Assembly (NCBI RefSeq): GCF_002814095.1
Contig: NZ_CP021913.1
Span: forward strand, 2,452,001 to 2,516,000
DNA: 64,000 bases
Reading direction: 5' to 3'
DNA from: Sagittula sp. P11
GTDB taxonomy: Bacteria; Pseudomonadota; Alphaproteobacteria; Rhodobacterales; Rhodobacteraceae
Shown: one piece after another, positions 1 through 11,944 of the stretch
How the letters are laid out: each line of letters opens with the position of its first letter
Numbering within the stretch: position 1 is the stretch's first letter
The notes under the pieces: model-generated
The model's input: only the letters and a program-made list of their open reading frames with translations
Databases searched by the model: none
Told to the model about the DNA's origin: nothing
Made by a program: the position numbers and the translations under genes

Positions 1-165
1 GACTGGGGCGCGCCCGCCGTGCTGGCCTACGCCAAGCCTGAGGCACGAATCTTCGCCCTCGCACAGGGGGAAGAAGGGCATGCCGCGCCGGAGGGTGGCT
101 TCGACCGCACGGAAACCTCCCCCGCAACAGAGCGCGAAGACCCCTGCGCGGCCTTCAGAAAATAG
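1..165 (+). CDS. C-terminal fragment of an unidentified protein
   Basis: An open frame runs in from the left edge and stops with TAG at 163-165, giving 54 residues. It starts with DWGAPAVLAYAKPEARIF and continues into a polar, Glu/Pro/Ala/Thr-rich tail ending in CAAFRK. Frame 1 stays open to the edge and its composition looks coding. I cannot assign a family from this tail. In related genomes ubiquinone-biosynthesis genes often lie upstream of coaBC, but nothing visible confirms that here. The following 256 bases (166-421) hold no convincing gene. Confidence 0.55.
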   Translation, partial: DWGAPAVLAYAKPEARIFALAQGEEGHAAPEGGFDRTETSPATEREDPCAAFRK

Positions 166-421
166 CCCAACCTCTCATGCGATGACACCGCCTTCTTTTC
201 CGGGGCGGTCAGACCGGGAGGGGCTTCCCGCGCCGCCGCGATCTACTGGTGATAACCGTCGATAGGGGGCGCGACGGCGTCCCGGCCAGTGCCGTGATTT
301 TCGATGCTCACCGATCCTGCCATGGTGGCCCTTTCCATTGCCTTGGGGGCGAGGGTAGGGTGCACCCGTTAATGAAGGACCAGGCCGCGCAGGCGGCTCA
401 CGACATCGGGAAGGGACTGGG

Positions 422-1627
422 ATGCTGGCGGGCAGACGGATCCTGTTGATCATCGGCGGTGGCATTGCCGCCTACAAGTCGCTGGACCTGATCCGGCGCC
501 TGCGGGAGCGCGGCGCCGCCGTGACACCTGTCATGACCCGCGCGGCCTCCGAATTCGTGACGCCGCTGAGCGTGGCCGCCCTGGCCGGGGAAGACGTGCA
601 CGCCGACCTCTTCGACCTCACGCGCGAGGCGGAGATGGGCCATATCCAGCTGTCCCGCGTCGCGGACCTCGTGGCGGTGGCACCGGCGACCGCGGACCTC
701 ATGGCGAAGATGGCAGGGGGCCACGCGGACGACTTGGCGTCGACCCTGCTGATGGCCACCGACACGCCGGTCATGATCGCCCCTGCGATGAACGTGCGCA
801 TGTGGGACCACGCGGCCACGCAACGCAACCTCGCCACGCTGCGCGGTGACGGCATCATGGTTGTCGGTCCGAACGAGGGCAACATGGCCTGTGGCGAATA
901 CGGACCGGGCCGCATGGCCGAACCGCTGGAGATCGTCGCGGCCATCGAGGGCGCGCTGTCGGATGGACCGCTGAAAGGGCGCCGGGTGCTGGTGACCTCC
1001 GGTCCGACGCATGAACCCATCGACCCGGTGCGCTATATCGCCAACCGCTCGTCCGGGGCGCAGGGCACGGCTGTGGCCGAGGCGCTGCGCGATCTGGGGG
1101 CAGAGGTCGTCTTCGTCACCGGCCCGGCGGACGCCCCCCGGCCCACGGGTGTGCAGGTGGTCGAGGTCGAGAGCGCAAGGGAGATGCGGGAGGCCGTCAT
1201 GGCCGCGCTGCCCGTCGATGCGGGGGTCTTCGCGGCCGCGGTGGCCGACTGGCGGGTAAAGTCCGCCTCTGCCTCGAAGATCAAGAAAACGGCTGGGCAA
1301 CTGCCCGTACTGGAGTTCGAGGAGAACCCCGACATCCTGCGCGACGTGTCTGCGCTGATGGATGGGCGTCCCCGGTTGGTCGTGGGCTTCGCGGCCGAGA
1401 CGGATGACGTGGTCGCCAACGCCAGGGCGAAACGCGCCCGCAAGGGCTGTGACTGGATCGTGGCGAACGATGTTTCGCCCTCGACGGGCATCATGGGCGG
1501 CACGGAAAACGCGGTGGTTCTGATCACCGCCGAGGGGGCCGAGGAGTGGCCGCGTGCTGCCAAGCGTGACGTTGCGCGCAAGCTGGCGGATCGGATCGCC
1601 GAGGCACTGAAGCAGGTGCAGGCATGA
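422..1627 (+). CDS. coaBC: Bifunctional phosphopantothenoylcysteine decarboxylase / phosphopantothenate-cysteine ligase
   Basis: This 401-residue enzyme catalyses two steps of coenzyme A synthesis: ligation of cysteine to 4'-phosphopantothenate (CoaB), then FMN-dependent decarboxylation (CoaC). The N-terminal flavoprotein domain has [13 protein letters not shown] near residue 12, the GHIQLS histidine near 73, the PAMNVRMW motif near 122 and the [10 protein letters not shown] substrate-clamp motif near 156. The CoaB half begins around residue 190 with [20 protein letters not shown] and has the AAVADW and KIKK motifs. Length is typical for the fusion. The gene ends in a 4-base overlap (ATGA) with dut, so the two are probably co-translated. 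Confidence 0.96.
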   Translation: MLAGRRILLIIGGGIAAYKSLDLIRRLRERGAAVTPVMTRAASEFVTPLSVAALAGEDVHADLFDLTREAEMGHIQLSRVADLVAVAPATADLMAKMAGGHADDLASTLLMATDTPVMIAPAMNVRMWDHAATQRNLATLRGDGIMVVGPNEGNMACGEYGPGRMAEPLEIVAAIEGALSDGPLKGRRVLVTSGPTHEPIDPVRYIANRSSGAQGTAVAEALRDLGAEVVFVTGPADAPRPTGVQVVEVESAREMREAVMAALPVDAGVFAAAVADWRVKSASASKIKKTAGQLPVLEFEENPDILRDVSALMDGRPRLVVGFAAETDDVVANARAKRARKGCDWIVANDVSPSTGIMGGTENAVVLITAEGAEEWPRAAKRDVARKLADRIAEALKQVQA

Positions 1628-2091
1628 GCGCGCGGGACGTGGACATCGTGTTTGCATGGGAACCGGAGGCGGACCGTTCGCTGGGCCTGCCTTCCTACGC
1701 GACAGCAGGCGCCGCCGGTGCCGACCTGCGCGCCAACCTGCCCGACCGGGGCACGCTGACGCTGGAGCCCGGCGCGAGGGCGCTGGTGCCGACGGGTCTG
1801 CGCCTTGCCATTCCCGATGGATACGAGGTGCAGGTGCGGCCGCGCTCCGGCCTCGCCCTGAAACACGGGATCACCCTGCCCAATGCGCCCGGAACCATTG
1901 ACAGCGATTACCGCGGACCCTTGGGCGTCATCGTGATGAATGCGGGCGACATGCCTTTCGTGATCGCCCACGGCGACAGGATCGCGCAGATGGTCGTGGC
2001 CCCGGTCGTGCGGGGCCGCTTCACCGTGGCCGAGGACCTGCCCGACACCGCGCGCGGCGCGGGCGGCTTCGGTTCGACGGGGCGCGGCTGA
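1624..2091 (+). CDS. dut: dUTP diphosphatase (dUTPase)
   Basis: This is a homotrimeric dUTPase of 155 residues. It hydrolyses dUTP to dUMP, keeping uracil out of DNA and feeding dTMP synthesis. All five family motifs are present in order: [10 protein letters not shown] (I), [11 protein letters not shown] (II), [13 protein letters not shown] (III, with catalytic Asp and substrate Tyr), GDRIAQMV (IV) and the glycine-rich C-terminal [11 protein letters not shown] (V). The start overlaps the coaBC stop and the stop overlaps the next start by one base (TGATG). A coaBC-dut-moeB order is familiar in Rhodobacterales. Confidence 0.97.
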   Translation: MSARDVDIVFAWEPEADRSLGLPSYATAGAAGADLRANLPDRGTLTLEPGARALVPTGLRLAIPDGYEVQVRPRSGLALKHGITLPNAPGTIDSDYRGPLGVIVMNAGDMPFVIAHGDRIAQMVVAPVVRGRFTVAEDLPDTARGAGGFGSTGRG

Positions 2092-3143
2092 TGCTTCTGG
2101 TTCTCAGCATCGGCGTCTTGGTCTGGGGGTTCGGCCGTCTCGTGGGGGCCAGCCGCGAGGCGCGCGCTTACATGGTGGCGCTGCTTTATGTCGGTGTCCT
2201 CGTGGTTCATGTGGTCCTGCCATTCGGCCATCCCCTGCGGATTGCCACCGGCGAAAGCGCCGCGCCCTGGCTGATCCTCGGCGGGATGCTCCTGTTTGGC
2301 CTTGCCTACGCATGGGGTGTTCGCCGGCTGAAGGAGCGCGCAGATGTCAGGGAGGCGGACGAGGCTCCGGCGCAGGATCCCGGCGCCTTCCGGCCCGGCG
2401 AACTGGAACGCTACGCCCGCCACATCGTGCTGCGCGAACTGGGCGGGCCGGGGCAGAAGCGGCTGAAACAGTCCCGCGTTCTGGTCGTGGGCGCCGGGGG
2501 ACTCGGGTCGCCCGCGCTACTGTACCTCGCGGCGGCGGGTGTCGGGACCATCGGCGTGATCGACGACGATACAGTCGACAGCGGCAACCTGCAGCGGCAG
2601 GTGATCCACACCGACGCCCGGATCGGCACGCCCAAGGTGTTCTCGGCGCAGGCGGCGATGGAGGCACTGAACCCCTATGTCACCGTGCGCCCCTACAAGC
2701 GCAGGCTGGACGCCGCGACCGCGGCGGCGCTGCTGGAGGACTACGACGTTGTCCTCGACGGGACCGACAACTTCGACACCCGCTACCTGGTGAACGCGGC
2801 TTGCGTGGCGGCAGGCAAACCGCTGGTCTCGGGCGCGCTCAGCCAATGGGAAGGGCAGGTCAGCGTGTTCCATCCCAAGGGTGGCGGCCCGTGCTATCGC
2901 TGCATCTTCCCCGAGGAGCCGGCAGCCGGTCTGGCCCCGTCCTGCGCGGTGGCGGGCGTGCTGGGTCCTCTGCCCGGCGTCGTGGGGTCGATGATGGCCG
3001 TCGAATGCGTAAAGTTGATCGCAGGCGCAGGGCAGCCCCTGATCGGCGAGATGCTGATATATGATGCGCTCTGGGGCGAGACCCGCAAGATCGGGCTGAA
3101 GCCCACGCCCGGTTGCCCTGACTGCGGGGGCAAGGCGGCGTGA
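2091..3143 (+). CDS. HesA/MoeB/ThiF-family adenylyltransferase with N-terminal membrane domain
   Basis: The 350-residue protein has about 80 N-terminal residues with three hydrophobic stretches ([14 protein letters not shown], a second near residues 24-44 and a third near 62-80), then an E1-like domain from about 103. The E1 part shows GAGGLGSP, the Arg/Gln/Lys ATP-pocket series around RQVIHTDARIGTPK, a candidate catalytic Cys in PSCAVAGVLG, and two CxxC pairs (CYRC, CPDC) that would hold zinc. It should adenylate the C-terminal glycine of a ubiquitin-like sulfur carrier (MoaD or ThiS). Membrane attachment is inferred. A moeB versus thiF role cannot be settled from sequence alone. Confidence 0.87.
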   Translation: MLLVLSIGVLVWGFGRLVGASREARAYMVALLYVGVLVVHVVLPFGHPLRIATGESAAPWLILGGMLLFGLAYAWGVRRLKERADVREADEAPAQDPGAFRPGELERYARHIVLRELGGPGQKRLKQSRVLVVGAGGLGSPALLYLAAAGVGTIGVIDDDTVDSGNLQRQVIHTDARIGTPKVFSAQAAMEALNPYVTVRPYKRRLDAATAAALLEDYDVVLDGTDNFDTRYLVNAACVAAGKPLVSGALSQWEGQVSVFHPKGGGPCYRCIFPEEPAAGLAPSCAVAGVLGPLPGVVGSMMAVECVKLIAGAGQPLIGEMLIYDALWGETRKIGLKPTPGCPDCGGKAA

Positions 3144-3191
3144 AACCCCGCCCTGTCTGTGCGGCGTCCTGAACCGCACGCGGCCCGATGT

Positions 3192-3203
3192 CCGTACGTA
3201 CGG
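3192..3203. repeat. 12-bp perfect palindrome between moeB-like gene and M3 peptidase
   Basis: CCGTACGTACGG is a perfect palindrome within the 162-base gap between the two genes. It has no poly-T tail, so a terminator is unlikely. It could be an operator or simply chance. Confidence 0.35.
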
Positions 3204-3305
3204 CAAGACCCCGCAAAGGGCCGGTTCGCGGCGTCCGATCCGACGGAACGGATTGAAGCGGTCCGCCCGGGCGCATAGCTTTCCTGCAAACGTCTGGAGA
3301 CCGAC

Positions 3306-5315
3306 ATGACTAATCCGCTTCTGAAGACCTGGGACACGCCCTACGGCCTGCCGCCCTTTGCAGAGATTTCCGATGCCGACTTCGGCCCCGCCTTCGACGC
3401 CGCCATGGCCGAGGACCTTGTCGAGGTCGAGAAGGTGGCCACCAACCCGGAACCGCCGACCTTCGAGAATACCATCGAGGGATTGATGCGGACGGGGTCC
3501 GCGCTGGATCGCGTGGCGGGGGTCTTCTACAATCTCGCCGGTGCGGACAGCAACGACGCGCGCGAAGCCCTGATGCGCGACTATGCCCCGCGGCTCTCGG
3601 CGCATTCCTCGGCCATCTTCTCCAACAAGCCGCTGTTCGAACGCATCCAGGCGGTGTGGGAGGCGCGCGACACGTTGGAACTGACGCCGGAACAGGCGCG
3701 GGTCCTGATGCTGACCCATCGCAACTTCGTCCGTGCAGGCGCCGCTCTGGAAGGGGAAGAGGCCGCGCGTATGACGGTGGTGAAGGGGCGGCTGGCCGAG
3801 CTGGGCACCGCCTTTACCCAGAACGTGCTGGCGGACGAACGCGACTGGTACATGGAGCTTGCCGAGAAGGACCTCGAAGGGCTGCCGGCCTTCGTCGTGA
3901 ACGCGCTGCGCGGGGCGGGCGAGGAACGCGGCAAAGGGCCCTGCGTGACGCTGTCGCGGTCCGTCATCACGCCGTTCCTGCAGTTCAGCCCGCGCCGCGA
4001 CCTGCGTGAAAAAGCCTTCCGTGCCTGGGCGGCGCGCGGCGCCAACGGCGGCAAGACCGACAACCGCGGCATCGCCGCCGAAACCCTGAAGCTGCGCGAG
4101 GAACGCGCGGCGCTGCTGGGGCACTCGGACTTCTCCTCCTTCAAGCTGGAAACGGAGATGGCGGGCACCGCCGACAACGTGCGCGAGCTGCTGATGCAGG
4201 TCTGGACCCCGGCCCGCGCCGCCGCCCTGAAGGATCAGGAGGTGCTGGAAGGCATGCTGCACGCGGACGGCATCGACGGCCCGCTCGAGCCATGGGACTG
4301 GCGCTACTACGCCGAAAAGCGGCGCAAGGCGGAGCACGATCTGGATGAGGGCGAGATCAAGCCGTACTTCCAGCTCGACCGGATGATCGATGCGGCGTTC
4401 GCCTGTTCGGAGCGGCTGTTCGGCCTGACGTTCGAGCCGCTCGACGTGCCGCTGTACCACCCGGACTGCCGGGCATGGACGGTGCAGCGCGAGGGTGAGA
4501 CGATTGCCGTCTTCATCGGTGACTACTTCGCGCGCGGCTCGAAGCGGTCGGGCGCATGGTGTTCCGCCTTCCGGGCGCAGCGCAAGTTCCCCGACGTGCA
4601 GATCCCGGTGGTGGTCAACGTGTGCAACTTTGCCAAGGGATCGCCCGCGCTCCTGTCCTATGACGACGCGCGCACCCTGTTCCACGAATTCGGCCACGCG
4701 CTGCACCAGATGCTGTCCGACGTGACCTACGAGATGGTCTCGGGCACCAGCGTGGCGCGCGATTTCGTCGAACTGCCCTCGCAGCTATACGAACACTGGC
4801 TGGAAGTGCCCGAAGTGCTGGCGGAATATGCCACCCACGCCGACACCGGGGAGCCGATGCCGAAGGACCTGCTGGACAAGGTGCTGGCGGCGGCGACCTA
4901 CGACATGGGGTTCCAGACCGTCGAATACGTGGCCTCCGCGCTGGTCGACCTAGAATTCCACGCCGGTCCCGCGCCTGCCGATCCGATGCAGAAGCAGGCG
5001 CAGGTGCTGGAGGAAATCGGGATGCCTCGCGCGATCCTCATGCGCCACGCGACCCCGCATTTCGCCCATGTCTTCGCGGGCGACGGCTATTCCTCCGGCT
5101 ACTACAGCTACATGTGGTCCGAAGTGATGGATGCCGACGCCTTCGCCGCCTTCGAGGAGGCGGGCGATGCCTTCGATCCGGCGATGGCGGGCCGTCTGGA
5201 AGAGTTCATCCTCTCCAAGGGCGGGTCGGTGGAGGCCGAAGACCTCTACACCGGGTTCCGGGGGCGGATGCCCGGCGTCGATGCGCTGCTGAAAGGCCGC
5301 GGGCTGGCGGCCTGA
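3306..5315 (+). CDS. M3-family zinc metallopeptidase (oligopeptidase A / dipeptidyl carboxypeptidase type)
   Basis: This 669-residue cytosolic peptidase would degrade short peptides, probably as part of protein turnover. The zinc motif HEFGH lies near residue 460 (TLFHEFGHALHQM), with the third ligand Glu in DFVELPSQLYEHW about 25 residues on. The late M3 signature GYSSGYYSYMWSEVMDADAF is intact, with the tyrosines that bind substrate. Length and the N-terminus (MTNPLLKTW) fit both OpdA/PrlC and Dcp; the sequence alone does not separate them. There is no signal peptide. The gene stands alone, after a 162-base gap. Confidence 0.93.
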   Translation: MTNPLLKTWDTPYGLPPFAEISDADFGPAFDAAMAEDLVEVEKVATNPEPPTFENTIEGLMRTGSALDRVAGVFYNLAGADSNDAREALMRDYAPRLSAHSSAIFSNKPLFERIQAVWEARDTLELTPEQARVLMLTHRNFVRAGAALEGEEAARMTVVKGRLAELGTAFTQNVLADERDWYMELAEKDLEGLPAFVVNALRGAGEERGKGPCVTLSRSVITPFLQFSPRRDLREKAFRAWAARGANGGKTDNRGIAAETLKLREERAALLGHSDFSSFKLETEMAGTADNVRELLMQVWTPARAAALKDQEVLEGMLHADGIDGPLEPWDWRYYAEKRRKAEHDLDEGEIKPYFQLDRMIDAAFACSERLFGLTFEPLDVPLYHPDCRAWTVQREGETIAVFIGDYFARGSKRSGAWCSAFRAQRKFPDVQIPVVVNVCNFAKGSPALLSYDDARTLFHEFGHALHQMLSDVTYEMVSGTSVARDFVELPSQLYEHWLEVPEVLAEYATHADTGEPMPKDLLDKVLAAATYDMGFQTVEYVASALVDLEFHAGPAPADPMQKQAQVLEEIGMPRAILMRHATPHFAHVFAGDGYSSGYYSYMWSEVMDADAFAAFEEAGDAFDPAMAGRLEEFILSKGGSVEAEDLYTGFRGRMPGVDALLKGRGLAA

Positions 5316-5343
5316 AGCGGATGGCGCGCGCCGGGGCTTTGGC

Positions 5344-6351
5344 TCAGAACGGCGCGCGCTCCAGTTCGAACCCTTCCTCCGCCAGGAGGTTCAGCACCCC
5401 TTCCTCGCCGGACAGGTGGGCGGCACCGAAGGCGGCGATCACCGTCCCATCGGTGCTGTCCAGCGTGTCGAGGATCACGGGAATCCATGCGCGGTTGCGG
5501 GCGTTTATCATCGCACCGTTCACGGTGTCGAAAACCGTGTCGGCCTCGGCTTCTCCCAGCGGGGTCAGGCGGGGCGACAGGACTTCCAGCACCACCTGGC
5601 TTTCGGCGTGGGCTTCTTCGAAGTACGTACTGATGATGGTCTCGAAGAGATCCTCGTTCACGTCCGCCGGCGCAAGTGCGGAGCGGATCATGGACAGCTG
5701 CGCCTCCATCGGGACGGCGGCGAACAGCGCGAGGCCCGTGTCCCAGGGTTCCAGCGACCGGGTCGGCACGCCCTTTTCCTCGGCGAGGGCTTCGAGCCGG
5801 ACGTCGAGGCCGTCGTCCTGCTCCAGCAGGTCCTTCATGCAGGCGGGCACCGACAACAGCATCGAGACATACCACGGCTGCATCCGGGCGCCGACGAAGG
5901 CGGGCATCCCGCGCGCGGCCATCGCGCCCGAGAGTTGCTGCCACTCGTCCTCCGACAGAAGGTCGGGCAGGCTGCCGTCCGACAGCATGAACATGGCCGG
6001 ATCGCTGGCGATGCTCGCTTCCATGGCTTCCCGGTCGGTGCCCGACATCTCGAGCAGCAGGGTGGCGGCGTCGTCCAGCAGCGGCGCGATCCGCTCGACC
6101 GGCGCGTCGAGGCGCGGGTCGGACAGGTGGATCGTGCCGACGAGGTGGATGGTCTCGGTGCCGCGCCGCGCGATCCAGTGATTGCCGGTCGGGTAGGGCA
6201 TCGCGGCCACGCGGGCGTCGACCTCAGCCCTTTCCTCGGGCAGCAGGGCGGGACGGAGGTCATCACCGGTGCAACGGGCATGCGCAAGCACGGGAAGCGC
6301 GGTGAACGCCAGTCCCATGGCGAGGGACAGTGCGGTTTTAACAAGGGACAT
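5344..6351 (-). CDS. TraB/GumN-family protein, exported
   Basis: A 335-residue protein read from ATG 6351, chosen because AAGGAG lies six bases upstream and the start begins a clean signal peptide (MSLVKTALSLAMGLAFTALPVLAHA). An ATG 36 bases upstream would spoil the signal. The mature part carries the two TraB-family GxxH motifs: LVGTIHLSDPRLD near residue 70 and AAFGAAHLSGEEGVL near the C-terminus. The family is related to Tiki-type metalloproteases, but bacterial roles are largely unassigned. The location is probably periplasmic. It is transcribed convergently to the M3 peptidase and divergently from the DUF2161 gene. Confidence 0.85.
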   Translation of the reverse strand: MSLVKTALSLAMGLAFTALPVLAHARCTGDDLRPALLPEERAEVDARVAAMPYPTGNHWIARRGTETIHLVGTIHLSDPRLDAPVERIAPLLDDAATLLLEMSGTDREAMEASIASDPAMFMLSDGSLPDLLSEDEWQQLSGAMAARGMPAFVGARMQPWYVSMLLSVPACMKDLLEQDDGLDVRLEALAEEKGVPTRSLEPWDTGLALFAAVPMEAQLSMIRSALAPADVNEDLFETIISTYFEEAHAESQVVLEVLSPRLTPLGEAEADTVFDTVNGAMINARNRAWIPVILDTLDSTDGTVIAAFGAAHLSGEEGVLNLLAEEGFELERAPF

Positions 6352-6431
6352 ACAGGCTCCTTCGGTTGTCCCGCACTTTCTGCGCATGGGCGGCGCTGGA
6401 CAAGGGGCAATGCCCGGGAAACACTGTGATC

Positions 6432-7109
6432 ATGGAACGGGAAAGCGAGCTTTATGCACCGGTGAAGGCGTTGCTGGAAAAGCAGGGCTACACGGTAAAG
6501 GGGGAGGTCGGCGCGGCCGACTTGATGGCGGTGCGCGGCGACGATCCGCCGGTGATCGTGGAACTGAAGCTGCGCATCACCCTGTCGCTGTTCCACCAGG
6601 CTTGCGCACGCCTGAAGCTGACCGACCATGTCTATGTCGCCGTCCCCAAACCCTCGGGCAAGACGGCGCGGCGGGCGCTGAAGGACAACCGCGACCTCTG
6701 CCGGCGGCTGGGGCTGGGTTTCATCGTGGTGCTGCCGGACGCGCGGGTGGAGGTGCTCTGCGATCCCGGGCCTTACGCGCCGCGCAAGAGTCGCAAGAAA
6801 TCCGACCGCCTGCTGCGGGAATTCGAGGCCCTGCGCGGCGATCCGAACGAGGGTGGCGCGACGCGGCACGGCATTGTTACCGCCTACCGGCAGGACGCGC
6901 TGGCCTGCGCGGCCTTTCTGGCGGAGGCCGGCCCGAGCCGAGGGCGGGATGTGGTGGCAGCGACCGGCGTGGCGCGGGCCACCGGGCTGATGCGCGACAA
7001 TCACTACGGCTGGTTCGACAAGGTTGCGACGGGGGTCTACGCCCTGTCGGAGGCCGGTCGCGACGGGCTGGTGCACTGGGCCTATTCGTGGGAGCCGGGC
7101 GGCGCGTAG
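6432..7109 (+). CDS. DUF2161-family putative PD-(D/E)XK phosphodiesterase
   Basis: A 225-residue protein starting at MERESELYAPVKALLEKQG; an earlier in-frame start at 6366 would add an unlikely leader. The core GAADLMAVRGDDPPVIVELKL has the D ... (E)xK layout of PD-(D/E)XK nucleases and matches the DUF2161 family, common in Rhodobacterales and without known function. The rest is basic, with RKSRKKSDRLLREFE and a possible winged-helix-like C-terminal part. The TAG stop lies inside a palindromic repeat (7097-7120) shared with the convergent gene's end. Confidence 0.82.
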   Translation: MERESELYAPVKALLEKQGYTVKGEVGAADLMAVRGDDPPVIVELKLRITLSLFHQACARLKLTDHVYVAVPKPSGKTARRALKDNRDLCRRLGLGFIVVLPDARVEVLCDPGPYAPRKSRKKSDRLLREFEALRGDPNEGGATRHGIVTAYRQDALACAAFLAEAGPSRGRDVVAATGVARATGLMRDNHYGWFDKVATGVYALSEAGRDGLVHWAYSWEPGGA

Positions 7110-7120
7110 CCCCGCCCTAC
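7097..7120. repeat. Dispersed palindromic repeat, copy 1
   Basis: Arms GGGCGG and CCGCCC enclose the 9-base loop CGCGTAGCC and are followed by TAC. It has the same architecture as copies at 17829, 17871 (inverted), 30968, 31042 and 38968. This copy lies across the two convergent gene ends and supplies both stop codons: TAG at 7107-7109 on the plus strand and CTA at 7117-7119, read as TAG on the minus strand. Confidence 0.8.
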
Positions 7121-8100
7121 AAACCGTTCTGCGGCGTTGCGGCGGCTTCGTCCGCTCGTGCCCGCGCGGCGGCGGCCCGGCCCTCTCGCGCGGCAATACG
7201 CTCGCGGTGCAGGGTATAGAGGCCGGACGCCACGATGATCGCGCAGCCCACCAGCGTCCAGAGATCCGGCAGATCGGCAAAGACGATAAAGCCGTAGAAG
7301 GTGCTCCAGATGATCAGCGAGTAATGGATCGGGGCCAGCGCCACCGCCTGTGCGATGTCGAGCGCGCGGATCACCAGCACCTCGCCCACGCCCGCCGTCG
7401 CCGCGAGGCCGAAGATCACGAGCCAGAGCTGCAGCGTGTCGGGCGTCTTCCAGACGAACGGCAGGGCGAGCGCCACAAGGACCGTCGACGTGATCGAGGT
7501 GAAGGCCACGGTCGTCATCACGTTGTCGGCGCCCGACAGCGTCCGCGACAGGACCTGCCGTGTGGCAAAGAAACAGGCGGCGAGCACGATGAACCCGATG
7601 GCGGGGTGGAACACGCCCAGTCCGGGCCGGATCACGATCAGCATCCCGACAAAGCCCACCGCCACGGCGGCCCAGCGGCGTGCGCCGACGGGTTCGCGCA
7701 GGAACAGCGCCCCCATCAGCGTCACGAGGAAGGGCGCGATGAAGGTCACGGCGACAGCGTCGGCCAGCGGCACGTAGGTCACCGCCAGCACGAAGCACAA
7801 CGCCGAAGACGCTGCGCAAATGCCGCGCAGGATCTGGATCGCGGGCAGTTGCGACCGCAGCAGATGTGTGCCCTTCACGGCCAACATCACGATCACGCCC
7901 ATGAACAGGCCGATCTGGCGGAAGAACACGATCTGCGCGGCCGACAGGGAATCCGTCAGGAACTTTGCCTGCACGTCGCAGGCGGCGAAGGCGAAGAACC
8001 CCAGCGCCATCAGGAGGATGCCACGCATGTTCTGGCTTTCGGGGCCGCGGTTCGGGTTGGGCTTGACCGACAGAAGCGGCGTGGCCTGAGGAGAGGGCAT
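7117..8100 (-). CDS. EamA/DMT-family transporter
   Basis: A 327-residue integral membrane protein with ten hydrophobic segments in two EamA repeats (first begins near MRGILLMALGFFAF; second near the middle with TVAFTSITSTVLVALALPF). These are drug/metabolite transporters; the substrate cannot be read from sequence. I place the start at ATG 8100 (MPSPQATPLL), giving a 25-residue hydrophilic N-terminus; ATG 8028 (MRGILL) is a plausible shorter start, since neither has a strong ribosome site. The C-terminal tail is Ala/Arg rich (AAREGRAAAARARADEAAA). The stop codon comes from the palindromic repeat. Confidence 0.87.
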   Translation of the reverse strand: MPSPQATPLLSVKPNPNRGPESQNMRGILLMALGFFAFAACDVQAKFLTDSLSAAQIVFFRQIGLFMGVIVMLAVKGTHLLRSQLPAIQILRGICAASSALCFVLAVTYVPLADAVAVTFIAPFLVTLMGALFLREPVGARRWAAVAVGFVGMLIVIRPGLGVFHPAIGFIVLAACFFATRQVLSRTLSGADNVMTTVAFTSITSTVLVALALPFVWKTPDTLQLWLVIFGLAATAGVGEVLVIRALDIAQAVALAPIHYSLIIWSTFYGFIVFADLPDLWTLVGCAIIVASGLYTLHRERIAAREGRAAAARARADEAAATPQNGL

Positions 8101-8345
8101 GGCAGACTCGAATGGTTGACCGCCAGACCCTAGACGCCGCGTCGCAGAATGGAAATGGCAGGTGGCGGGCATCTGCCTTGCATATCTGCAAGGACGCTGT
8201 CTCTGCCGCGCATTTGCCATTATTCGCCCACAGGTCCCGGCGCCGCGACGGGGCCGGAGACGGCAACCGTGTCACCTGCACGCATTGCCATGCCCCGGTC
8301 TGCTGTCCAGACTGGGACGCGGCGGCAGCGATAAGGAGCGGTCAC

Positions 8346-8682
8346 ATGAGACGACTTTGGCGGGAAGCGCCGTACCTGACGGCAGGGCTGGCCCTGGCGC
8401 TGCTGGTCGCGCTCATCTTCGCCGCGCGTCTCGCCATGGGGATGGCCTACTGGTCCGATCCCGGGCACCGGGATCAGCCCATCGCGCCGTGGATGACGCC
8501 GCGCTTTGTTGCCATGTCGTGGGATGTGCCGAAGGAGGTGGTGATGGAGACGCTGGACCTCTCGCCGGACAGTTCCGGGCCGCGGCGCCTGTCCGACCTG
8601 TCCGAAGCGCGTGGCGTGCCGGTCGAGGAACTCATTGCCCAGCTTGAAGCCGCGATTGCCGCCTATCGCGCGGGTGCGCCGA

Positions 8683-8690
<8 letters not shown>
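8346..8690 (+). CDS. Conserved hypothetical protein with one membrane segment
   Basis: A 114-residue protein from ATG 8346, preceded by AAGGAG nine bases upstream. It has one N-terminal membrane segment (residues about 10-32, YLTAGLALALLVALIFAARLA) and then a cytosolic or periplasmic domain containing PWMTPRFVAMSWDVPKEVVMETL and a C-terminal helix. I do not recognise a named domain. Its last eight bases overlap the start of the DedA gene, suggesting a two-gene operon and possibly a shared membrane role. Confidence 0.72.
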
Positions 8691-11310
<2,620 letters not shown>

Positions 11311-11396
11311 CGTTCCGGGGGGCGATCCGGCCTTGCCTCCGCCGCTCGGTCCGGTAGCTCTGCTGCACCCCGAAGCCTCGCCGGAAGCCCAACCCC

Positions 11397-11825
11397 ATGA
11401 GGACGACCCGCGACCGCATCCGCCACGCGGTCCTGTTCGAGATCACCGCCCTGATGATCGTCGCCCCGCTGGGCGGCGCGGTGTTCGCCGTGCCGGTCGG
11501 GCATTTCGGGGTGGTTGCCGTGATCAGCAGCCTCATCGCGATGGGCTGGACGTATCTATTCAACCTCGGGTTCGACCACATGCTGGTGCGGACAGGGCGC
11601 CCGCTGCGCAAGACCGTGCCCATGCGGATCCTTCATGCGGTGGCCTTCGAGGTCGGGCTGACGTGCCTGCTTGTCCCGTTCATGGCGCTCTATCTCGGCG
11701 TTTCCCTTGGAGAGGCGCTGCTGATGGACATCGGTCTGACCGCTTTCTACTTCGGCTTCACGGTCGCCTACAACTGGGCCTATGACGCGGTCTTCCCGAT
11801 CCCGGCGGACATCCGGCGCCCTTGA
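11397..11825 (+). CDS. PACE-family multidrug (biguanide/diamine) efflux transporter
   Basis: A 142-residue inner-membrane protein with four transmembrane helices built as two BTP repeats. The repeat signatures of the proteobacterial antimicrobial compound efflux family are present twice: RHAVLFE and RILHAVAFE at the starts of helices 1 and 3, and WTYLFNLGFDHM and YNWAYDAVFP at the ends of helices 2 and 4. The acidic Glu in the first helix (FEITALM) corresponds to the residue needed in AceI. It would export cationic compounds such as chlorhexidine or short diamines, coupled to protons. It stands alone. Confidence 0.87.
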   Translation: MRTTRDRIRHAVLFEITALMIVAPLGGAVFAVPVGHFGVVAVISSLIAMGWTYLFNLGFDHMLVRTGRPLRKTVPMRILHAVAFEVGLTCLLVPFMALYLGVSLGEALLMDIGLTAFYFGFTVAYNWAYDAVFPIPADIRRP

Positions 11826-11944
11826 TCTGCGCGGTCTTCCGCCGCACGGGCTTGGTTCGGCGGGCGGTTCTGCATATGTCCCCTGAATGCGATGCCACAG
11901 GCCCGCCCGCCCGGAAATCGCACAAAAAATCTCTTCACCTCATG

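Noticed and set aside
398..1657. Long open frames opposite coaBC and many other genes (for example 2517-4706, 16-, 23381-25489, 40353-42982, 52229-54562)
   Set aside because: Antisense frames of hundreds of codons are a by-product of about 70% GC with G/C at third positions. Their translations are Arg/His/Gln/Pro-rich, lack family motifs and are contradicted by clear genes on the other strand.
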